The translations under genes were made by a program, and so were the position numbers. The notes under the pieces were generated by a model. It made no database searches. It was not told the DNA's origin and worked only from the letters and a program-made list of their open reading frames with translations. A stretch of DNA of 64,000 bases from Neonectria sp. B-13 (Eukaryota > Ascomycota > Sordariomycetes > Hypocreales > Nectriaceae): the NCBI GenBank assembly GCA_002682825.1, contig NOKP01000024.1, positions 620,001 through 684,000 on the forward strand. Direction: 5' to 3'. Below, in pieces: positions 55,440-64,000 of the stretch; position 1 is the stretch's first letter; the number at the start of each line of letters is the position of its first letter.

Positions 55440-56510
55440 CTCCTAGCTATTACTTCTCAAAATGAAAATACACTTTACTTAGCTTACTACTTCTGCAGCT
55501 GCTATTACAGTTGGTATGGCTCTATATGAGAGATTCCCTATGGTCTAAGCTATGTTAACAATTGGTATAAGCGTTTATACATAGGATACTGCCTTTGCTA
55601 ACTTAAGAATATCTACCTCTCTAAGGTAATAGATAAGATCTTTGGTTAGGATTCAATAGACTATGATTATATTATTGTTAGGTCTAAGAAAAGCCTTACT
55701 ATTATAGTTATATACTAATATATAGTAGCCTAGATTGCTAGAGATAATAGCTAGATACCTATTACTTTTGTTAATACTACTATAGCTAGTTATATAAAGG
55801 AGGATTAGACTAGTAATATTAGCTGGCTTTACAGTAAGCTAGATAATGTAATACTTCCCTATGTAAGTAAGTGTACTAATGTTAAAAAGCATAATATTAC
55901 TATTGCTCTTAATGCACACTCTAGGTAGAACTAGACTAGGTCTAAGGTATACATTACTACTAACTTTAGAGTATAGGTCCTAGCCTTATACATAGGAAGC
56001 TAGGCTTGGAATACCTTCCTAGTGAGCCTAAAAAGTGTCTATAGCAATAGTATTTACCTTTCATAGGCAAAACCACTTAATGCCTTTAATGGTTATTTTA
56101 TCTAACAGCTTGTTCAAGATGCTCTATCTACTATAGATTTCAACTAGTTTAGCATAGAGGCATACAGTAGCATTAGTAGTACTAATATCTGCATTAGTAA
56201 TCAGGCTTTAAGTTGTACCTAAGATAGAATATCCCTATATTAGTCAGTATTAGGGTCATAAGATAATATGTTCATTCCGAGAATTATAGTGTTAGGGTCC
56301 TTGGGATATTGAAATATCTAGGTATATAGATAACTGAGATGTTTTTCTTAGCTTCTATTAGCTGGACCTACTGTCTTCAATAGATAGGCCCTCTGTTTTA
56401 GGCCTTGGGATTTAACACCTTAGAGGCAGCTTATTTAGTGCATTATGCTAAGACCTTAATATCCTAGCAGCTATAGTATGGCATTTTAAGTGCTAGCTAG
56501 CAATATGAAC
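55440..56510. repeat. AT-rich RIP-type tract
   Basis: Stop-rich DNA with many tag/cta words. Some plus-strand reading hints at a former protein (near 55630-55960), but it cannot be followed. Ends at the SDR island. Confidence 0.6.
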
Positions 56511-56603
56511 AGTGAAGCCAGACAAGCGGTTTTCCCTTTTTAAGCATTTATACGGTTTGAATGAAACCAAACCTCCTGGTAACTCGCAACCACAATACCA
56601 TCC

Positions 56604-57734
56604 TCAGAGTACTTTCTTCTGCAAATTTGCCGCTGCTGCTGCGGCAGCCTTTTTCCCAGTAGGGTCGCCTTCCCTCATCCCCTTGACAGCACTGATCAAA
56701 GCTTTGCGTTTCACCCAGTCCGGTAGAGCTTCCAGCAATGCAACCTGTACAGCATGTGGCCAGTATGGGACAATCGTGGGCCGCCCACAACCCACTCTCG
56801 CGAATGCAGCCTGGACCCAAGTTGCAGCATCGGGCACCAGGAAGCTGGGCGGCAGCACCATTGCCCCGGTTCCTGTCACCTGTATAATTCGCAGTCCCAG
56901 GACCTCCACATCTCTTCCCTCTAGCGCTGATTCTTGCCCCAACTCGATGGAGCTATTCATGAGGAAAGCCTTGGAGGGTCCGTATGACGGGAAGAGTGGC
57001 ATGCCAACATCGGCCAAGGAGCCAACGTTGAGGACCAAGCTTGGTTGATTCGCTACTAGAAGCGGCATAAGGGCTCCAGTGAGGAGCAGCGGGAAGGTTG
57101 CATTGACCGAAATGTTGGCGGATAGCTCCTCTGCAGTGAATGAATCCACTGGTCCAAATTGGTGTCGCGGCATCATCGCACCAGCGTTGTTAATCAGAAT
57201 TTTGAGTGGAATGTGAGATAGACTTTCCGCAATGCCTGGAAAGGACAGTTTGGACAGGTCTGACGCGTCCGCGATGATGATGTGGAAGTAGCGCGCTGGG
57301 TACTGTGACGCCAGTTCTGATTTCACTACCGAGAGCTTTTCCGCGTTTCGCCCGTGCAAGACGACGTTGAAGCCCCGGCGAGCTAGTTCCGAGCTGAAGG
57401 CCTTTCCAATGCCAGCGCTGGAACCCGTCACCAAGGCCCAAGGAGTCCCGCTCGCAGCAGTGTGCTCGTATCGCGAGAGTCCTAATGGGGGCGAAAGGTA
57501 GAGCGCCAAAAACGAAACGAACTTATAGGCGATGCTCAGCAGCATCATAGCACCCAAGATGACGACGCAACGATGCACTAGCCATTCCATCAGAGCGATA
57601 AGATACCTCAAGGGGGAAATAGAAGGAGGAGGTGAAGTTGAAATTGCAAAGGATTGATAGAGATGGGAGAGAGGAGGATATTTGACAATCATGACGTTGC
57701 TCCTCGGTACGTTCCGGCAGCTCGACGACACCAT
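56604..57734 (-). CDS. ER-type short-chain reductase (3-ketoacyl-CoA reductase / 17-beta-HSD12-like)
   Basis: Uninterrupted frame of 376 codons; the likely start is the internal ATG at 57590 (MEWLVHRCVV), giving 328 residues. A membrane helix lies at residues about 10-32 of that form. WALVTGSSAGIG is the cofactor motif (TGxxxGIG), LINNAGAMM the NNAG motif, NVGSLAD holds the catalytic Ser, and YGPSK is the catalytic Y-x-x-x-K. The C-terminus is LQKKVL, whose last four residues KKVL match a dilysine ER-retrieval signal. This points to an ER membrane enzyme reducing very-long-chain 3-ketoacyl-CoA or a steroid-like ketone with NADPH. A poly-Ala stretch precedes the tail. It is an intact, GC-balanced island between RIP-type tracts, so it has escaped or post-dates the mutation around it. 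Confidence 0.85.
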   Translation of the reverse strand: MVSSSCRNVPRSNVMIVKYPPLSHLYQSFAISTSPPPSISPLRYLIALMEWLVHRCVVILGAMMLLSIAYKFVSFLALYLSPPLGLSRYEHTAASGTPWALVTGSSAGIGKAFSSELARRGFNVVLHGRNAEKLSVVKSELASQYPARYFHIIIADASDLSKLSFPGIAESLSHIPLKILINNAGAMMPRHQFGPVDSFTAEELSANISVNATFPLLLTGALMPLLVANQPSLVLNVGSLADVGMPLFPSYGPSKAFLMNSSIELGQESALEGRDVEVLGLRIIQVTGTGAMVLPPSFLVPDAATWVQAAFARVGCGRPTIVPYWPHAVQVALLEALPDWVKRKALISAVKGMREGDPTGKKAAAAAAANLQKKVL

Positions 57735-58500
57735 ATGACGCTTAGTTACCTTGATTGAAATATACTATACCCACCATTGGTCAGACCACTAAAGCTCCCC
57801 TCGGGCAATATCGCCTTAATGTAGATAACTAGTCGATTGCATGGCCCTCTATCACCTTTATCTCGTTGTTCTAAGACGGAATGCCTATACAAAGGCCTCC
57901 ATCGCTTCCATTGAGTTTGTGAGAGGAAATTTTCTCGGCTGCCTCCACAACATGGGGCTCATTCGAGGAGGACAAAGGGGGAGTTGTCGGTCACGCCTTA
58001 GATGCTCTTGGGCCGTAGTGAAAGCACCTCTATCGGTCTCGATCTTCATAGGCTCGCTCGGTATTGAAATCATCTGTCCCGCAAGCTGTCGAAATGCATT
58101 AAGAGGTGGGAGCCTCTAAACTTAGTGACATCCAGATGGATGCATGCAATGAAAGAATTATAGTTCATAGTGGATTGATCGCGGGGTCTAGATGCCGCCA
58201 CCTGCGCCATTTCTCTCGTTGTTAACACTCAAGGTTTGGTCTAAGATCGACCAAGAATATCCCCGCTGGCAAATCCAAAATCTAGCCAACAGATGCGAGG
58301 AGATGTCAATAGTGCTTTGTGGCCTTTAGCTATCGCGGCTATAGGCAGCTTGATGCTTGATATTCTTGGCCGTTGGACGTGGACCTTTATTAGTGTAGGG
58401 GGGATAGTGGCCACGCTCATATTATTAGAACGGGCTAGGCTTTTCAAGCGGACATCATTTGGCTGATTTAAACTAGCCTCAGTTATGCTAAGCACAGATC
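57735..58500. other. Flank with a possible membrane-protein fragment
   Basis: Promoter region of the reductase, then weak frames. On the plus strand 58293-58466 encodes 57 residues with two hydrophobic stretches (LWPLAIAAIGSLML; FISVGGIVATLILLE), faintly like part of a transporter. It is too short to call. Confidence 0.3.
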
Positions 58501-59457
58501 TGGTTAAACTCTGGTAAATAAAAGCGTAAGTACTTGAGATTTCTGAGTAGCAAGGATGAGATGGAGAACTACACCACCCTACAGGTCATTGAAAGGGCTA
58601 CCTTTGATGAAGTGAAGCTATTTTAGAAGAATCTAATAAAGTTCTAACCCATTGTCTATAGAGTCCCATCTGACCTGTCTGTCCCATAGCTAAGTTTCTT
58701 ATCCGTATCAAGAGGCATATAGCCATTTGTATAGTACTCCTCTAGAGTAATGCATATGGCTTTTATAGGCTTCCTAGTAACTTTATAGGATGTTTATATA
58801 AGATTATCTAAGCTAATATAAGTTGTAGTAACTTCTAAGTGAATATTATTCAATTCTACTGAGTTATTAAAAATCTAGTGGGCAAATAGTCCTAAGTCTT
58901 CTAAGTAGATCATAGGAGTAGTACTATTATTAAAAGGAATAATAAAGATATATATTCTATTCTTATCCTTCTTTAGCCTTTAATTCTCTAAAAGTATCTT
59001 AATATATAAATAGCTACTTAGTATAGACTAAACTATTAATAATATAAGCTAAGATTTTAAGTATTCTAGAAATATAAGTTATCTTCTTATAGACTATTAT
59101 AATAAATATAATTTTCTTATTAATAACTTTATTTTTTCTATTTAAGTATTTATAGTAGTATTTTAGAGTAAAGTTACTTAGTATTAAGCTATAGTTAACT
59201 CTAGCTTATATAAAGTGCTTTAAGCTATTTTAAATAGTAAGCTTATATATATGAATTCTTTAATATATCTTAGCTTTCTTACTAATAGTAAATCTATTTA
59301 TATTAGTAAATACTAGTTATATATCTTTTTAGGCTTTCTAAAGATTAGCTTTATTATAAGGATTTCTATAAAATAGAAATACATTTAAAAGTTTAATAAG
59401 TTTTTTTACTTTAATAGACTAAGTACTTCTTTAAAGTTAGCTTTAATAATATATAAT

Positions 59458-60095
59458 AGTTAAGTCTATCCTAAGGGTATAAGGTAGGTCTAAGGTATAT
59501 AGTTTAATAATTAAGTAGATTAGAATATTATAATAAGTAATATAAGTTATAATAGTAATATATAATAGTTAGTTATTATATAACTAAGTAGGAATATTAA
59601 TAGCTAAAGAGCTTAAGGCTTTTATTTAATGTATTAAATAAATATAGTTATATACTATAGTAATTATATAAGCTTACTAAGTAATAGTAAGTCTTATTAT
59701 AGCCCGGGTTAGGACTAGGCAATTACAACTGGTAGAATCATTTAGTACTTACTTTTTCCTTCCTATTATAATATATAATACCTATATATTAAATAAGCTC
59801 TATTTAATATAGTTTAATACTAATAAGTATATATATATTAAATAAGTACTATTTAATATAACTTAATACTATTTAACTATACTAATCTTTTATATATATA
59901 TATATTTACTTAATATATTAAATAAGAGCCTTAAGCTCTTTAGCTATTAATACTCCTACTTAGTTATATAATAACTTATCTTTATATATTACTATTATAA
60001 TCTATATTACTTACTATAATATTCTAATCTACTTAATTATTAAACTATATATCTTAGATCTATTTTATACTCTTAGGTTAAATCTAACTATTATA
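59458..60095. repeat. Inverted pair of the 757-960 repeat, strongly mutated
   Basis: Left arm 59458-59650 reads like 757-960 with many G-to-A and C-to-T changes (gtggatt to gtagatt, acgttg to atatta). The right arm, about 59900-60095, is the same sequence inverted. Words gagcttaaggct and tagattagaata are shared. The centre carries short palindromes and cccgggttaggactaggc, matching 1110-1130 inverted. Confidence 0.7.
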
Positions 60096-62497
60096 AATAG
60101 AATATTTTAAAAGTAAGTATTAAAAACCTAAGTTTAAATAAAAGTATAAAACTATACTTAAAGATAATATATATAATAAGTATATATTATATCTAAGTAT
60201 ATATTATACTTTTCCTTACTCTTTAAAATTAAAACTTTAATAAAACTATAATAATATATTCAATCAATTAAACTAATTATTATACTCTTCTCTAAAGGTC
60301 TTAATTATAATCTAATAGGTCCTTGCATTATAATTAGTCTTTTTATAAGTTCTATAGTATTTTTCCCTTAGTAGTACTAACCTCCTTTAACTACTACTTC
60401 TTAATAATTCAACTACTACCTATGTATTAACATCCTTCTGATCTATCTTATCTCTTCCTTTATCTAGAGTTATCTTCCTTCCTTTATATAAGTAGGTTCT
60501 TTTTGCTCTATACTACTTACTAAGAGTCTTATTTGCCTATTAAAGGATTTAGACCTTAGACTTTAATAATACTATCTAATGTATTATTGCTTTTATTCTC
60601 TTAGTAAATAATTTAAGTACTTTAAGAATTAATACTAGAGAGCTACTCTAATGCCTTTTTACTTATCTTTTAAGGTATTTAAACTATAAGCTAGCCTTAA
60701 GTACTATCTTTAGAGTCTTTAAGACTTAAGGGTCAAAAAGGCTAATTTCCTCTATAGCTAGTATTAGAGTCTATAGCTATATATTAAGCTTTCTAATAAT
60801 ATTTTCTAGGTCTAAAGGAATAAGCTTAGTCCTCTAAAAACCTCCTTTAATATTACTTTTTATTATAGTAGCTTTATAAGTAGTATAAAAGGCTAGGAAG
60901 AACTTAGTCTTTAAAATATAGGTTATAAAGTATTTAATTAATTGTTTAATTGATTGACTATAGGCCTTTTTGAGTGGCCTAAAGCACTTAACATTAAGAG
61001 GCTAAAGTAGATAAGATAAATAAGATAGTATATAGAGTATAATAATATAGTTCTCTTTATAATATTTCTTAAAGTTAACTAAGTAGTAACTTTTATGCCT
61101 ATTAAGGATTAAAAGACAATAATAATCAGTTGATTGATTCTTTATATATTAATTAAAGTACTTAAGCTACTTAAGATCTATTTTATTATTAGTCTAGCTA
61201 TTTTAAGTTATTATAATAATCTAATTACCTAGAAGGTTACTTTCCTAGTACTAACTAATAAGATAATATTAGCTTATAATTATAATAAATAGCTAGATTA
61301 CTTAGCTTTTTATATTAATTGCTTAAATAACTATAATCTATTCCTAGTTTCTAGGCTAGACTGATTTCAGGTTTCTATGCCTATTTATACCTATAATAAC
61401 TATTCTACTTATAATTATACTTATTATAAAGCTAGTCTTATTAAAGTTATAGATATTAGCTAGATTAATACTATATTTTATAATTATATTCTCTATAAGC
61501 TAGAACTAATTATAAATAATAGTTATATTTTTATATTTAGCCCTTTAATAGTTATATTTATAAAAAAAACATATCTTAAGCTCTAGTTATTACCTAATAA
61601 AGTTAAAAGCTTAATACTTACTAATAGATAATGCATTATAGTTAGTAAATAGTTAGTTAGCTATTTCTTTAATACTATATAGTTATAGAGAAAATCCTTA
61701 TGAATCTAGATTAAGAATAAATTGAATAATGATCTTTTCCTCTAGATTGGATAGTTAATGCGATTTTAGGATCTAATTGCATTAAGATTGAATGCTATTC
61801 TACTAGCAATATAGCCTATGTTTACTAATCTTATAGATACCTATAGTGCATTAGATGCTTAGTTTTAGGTTATTTTAAAGGGCTTAAAGAACTAGAAGGG
61901 TCTTTTGCTTAGTATTTGATTGTAATATGCTAAGTTATTAAGGTTTACTTGATTGAATGAGAAGTTAGGTATAAGGGGGAAAAGTGCAATATATACTTAG
62001 ATGTAATATATGCTTATTATATACATTAGTTATTATTCATAATACTCTAATCTCTTAAGAAATAGATAAATTCTTAGCTAACTTTACTATATATAAGCTA
62101 ATCTTAGTCCTTAATCTCTTCTCTAAATATAATTAAGTTCTATTAAATAAGAAAAGCAGGGACTTAACTACTTTTAATATACCTATTAGACTATTATATA
62201 TATATATACTGCCTTAAGGAGCTATAAATTCAATAGTATAGTTCATATGAGTTATTATAAGAATACTATTTAACTTAATTTTAGATATCTATTGATTATA
62301 CCTTAATAATATTATAATTAAAGAACTAAAGATTATATATAATAATAAGAAGATTATACTAGGAGTATACTATTATATTATAAACTATTTAATTAATATT
62401 AATAAAGTTCTTCTAAATATTAAGCTAGCTAATTGTACTATCTTTATAAAGAAATCTTAGTTCTATTAAAAAACTATAATTATACTTAACGTACATG

Positions 62498-62907
62498 ATA
62501 AGCATATGAGTTAGACAAGTATGCGAGCCACTGGAATTTACACCTTAAATCGCATTTTTTAAAAAGTTATAAAAAGCTTAAACTAAGCCTAAAATAGCTA
62601 TACTTTTTAAAATAGGCTAATTAAGATATAACCTATCTAGGAAATAATCCCTGTAAATTCTAACCTTTAGAAACCTAGGTAGATATGAAAAGTGGATACC
62701 TTCTAGGCCCACTTTTCATATCTACCTAGGTTCTAGCTATCTAGGATTTTTAGGGATTATTCTCTAAATAGGTTTTAACTTAACTAGCTTATTTTTAAAA
62801 TCTTAGTTATTTTAGGATTAGTTTGGACTTTTAGTAGCTTTTTTAAAATCGCGATTTAAGGTGTAAATTCCAGTGGCTCGCATACTTGTCTAGCTCACAT
62901 GCTTATT
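62498..62907. repeat. 410-bp foldback element
   Basis: Left arm begins ataagcatatgagttagaca and the right arm ends with its near reverse complement. Arms of about 198 bp each meet around a 13-nt centre (62696-62708). The outer 60 bp and inner 24 bp match almost perfectly (aacctaggtagatatgaaaa with its complement at 62711-62732); the middle is less exact. No coding. A miniature inverted-repeat or foldback transposon is the likely origin. Confidence 0.8.
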
Positions 62908-63719
62908 ATATATATTAGTCTTTTATAGTAGTAATATCTTTGCCTTTAAAGATAAGCTTAATATATATAAGTAATCCTAGGTAGTTAAAAGTAAGTTAAG
63001 AATAAATTCATACATTAAAGTACTTATAAACCTAGAAAACTATTTAATTAGCCTTTGAACTTAAAGCTAAGAAAGAGAAGATAGAAAGAAAGATAATACT
63101 TATAGTAATATAATACCACTCAGTCAAAAGATTACTAGTAATATAGAAATCACTTTAATCCTTCTAATTCTAGCCTTAACTAGTAGTAAAGTCTTTCTTC
63201 TTAATGTAATACTTAGTAAGAAACCTAATATCTAGAAGATTCTTATGCTTAAAGGAAGTAAGATTCTAGAGCTTAAAGTATTAAGAAGGCATTATAAAAA
63301 GAGATAGAATAAGATAATAAGACTAAGAGAGAAAAAGAATAAAAGAAAAGAGTTTAAAATAATTAAAAGAGAAATAAGACTATATCTTTTAGCTTATAAA
63401 GTCTAAAGTATTAAAATAAAAGATATAAATTCCTAGTTATAGTAATTTATAGAGAGAAAGAAACTTATATAACTTATATTACTCACTATAATATCTTAAT
63501 TTACTTAATTATTAAACTATATACCTTAGACTTACCCTAGATTCTTAGGCTAAATATAACTATTATAATTCTAAAGCTCTTAATTTATTCTATTTAATAA
63601 GCTATTAACTTATTTAAAAAGCTTTAAAATACTCTCTTAATCTAACTTATTACCCTTAGATATACTTACTTATTTAAGTAATTTATCTAGAGGCTTATAA
63701 CTTTCCTATTTAGGAAGCC

Positions 63720-64000
63720 TTATTTAGATATAATAGTCCTTGGTAGCACACACCTAGAGAAGAGGCTAAAGGTTAAACATTATAAAAGAAAACAGAAAAA
63801 ACAACAGTATAATAGGCTTAATACCCAAGCCCAAGGCAATAATGACTCAAGGAGATAAAAGTTTCTGCTATAAAGTTAAGGTGTAAGTTTTGCTGCCCCA
63901 ATCAGCTGGAAAAGCTAGATCTTGGAAAAGCTAGATCTTAGAAAAGCTAGACCTTGGAAAAGGCTAAAACCCCTTGGGATAAAAGCCCAGCCTGCAAGGC
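63720..64000 (+). repeat. Dispersed repeat with 16-bp tandem units, copy 2 (runs to window end)
   Basis: About 95 percent identical by eye to 49416-49729, with three rather than five 16-bp units (63906-63965). It continues to the last base, so the element probably extends beyond the window. Confidence 0.8.

Larger units (their letters stand above)
58500..63719. repeat. Long AT-rich RIP-type tract made of several mutated repeats
   Basis: Over 5 kb of A+T-dominated sequence with stops every few codons in all frames. Inside are an inverted pair of a dispersed repeat (59458-60095), a 410-bp foldback (62498-62907) and another partial repeat copy (about 63470-63575). No gene survives. Confidence 0.75.

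Noticed and set aside
58293..58466. Membrane transporter fragment
   Set aside because: Two hydrophobic stretches in 57 codons are too little evidence for a family call.
1..64000. CRISPR arrays, bacterial operons or riboswitches
   Set aside because: The genome is fungal; no spaced identical repeats of that type are present.

Overview
The window comes from a filamentous ascomycete (Pezizomycotina). Genes carry short 45-125 bp spliceosomal introns with GTAAGT-like donors and CTAAC-like branch points. The families are typical of that group: Zn2Cys6 regulators, NmrA-like proteins, short-chain dehydrogenases, tannase/feruloyl esterases, an Agd3-like secreted deacetylase and hAT transposons. Gene-bearing, GC-balanced DNA sits next to very AT-rich, stop-riddled tracts of the kind left by repeat-induced point mutation (RIP). 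I cannot name the species.

Layout. 1-199: 5' end of a DUF4267-like membrane protein gene (minus), cut by the window edge. 598-1140: tandem repeats and a dispersed repeat. 1264-3450: secreted Agd3-like polysaccharide deacetylase (minus, 3 exons). 5.0-8.0 kb: degraded ORFs, including a RecQ/telomere-linked-helicase relic. 7.9-14.4 kb: a very long gene of unknown family, now broken by four TAG codons and several frameshifts. 14.4-18.0 kb: Zn2Cys6 regulator and NmrA-like protein, divergently transcribed. 18.4-21.1 kb: a C2H2 plus Zn2Cys6 regulator. 22.1-25.0 kb: hydrolase relic and a multi-exon flavin monooxygenase with one frameshift. 25.3-25.9 kb: an 82-bp repeat with flanking duplication, a P450 N-terminal stump and a tRNA-like element. 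26.2-28.1 kb: two divergent beta-carbonic anhydrases. 29.9-31.0 kb: alpha/beta hydrolase. 31.4-42.6 kb: two hAT remnants and two direct LTR-like repeats enclosing a hydrolase, a broken SDR, a broken tannase and an NmrA-like gene. 43.9-46.2 kb: PWWP-like protein with tandem candidate SUMO-interacting motifs. 46.6-48.3 kb: pyrimidine-rich block with telomere-like motifs and hairpins. 48.3-64.0 kb: mostly RIP-type AT-rich DNA with two islands (a repeat-family pseudogene plus an ankyrin/SPRY pseudogene at 52.3-55.0 kb; an ER short-chain reductase at 56.6-57.7 kb), a 410-bp foldback and several dispersed repeats.

This looks like an accessory, possibly subtelomeric compartment in which apparently working regulators and enzymes alternate with decaying ones. 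In the broken genes the in-frame stops are mostly TAG at places where the reading resumes in frame, as expected from CAG to TAG (CpA to TpA) mutation. The intact oxidoreductases and hydrolases could be remnants of a catabolic or secondary-metabolite locus, but no backbone synthase is present and no pathway can be assigned. Exon models below were built by eye from splice motifs and checked for phase; none is supported by transcript data.
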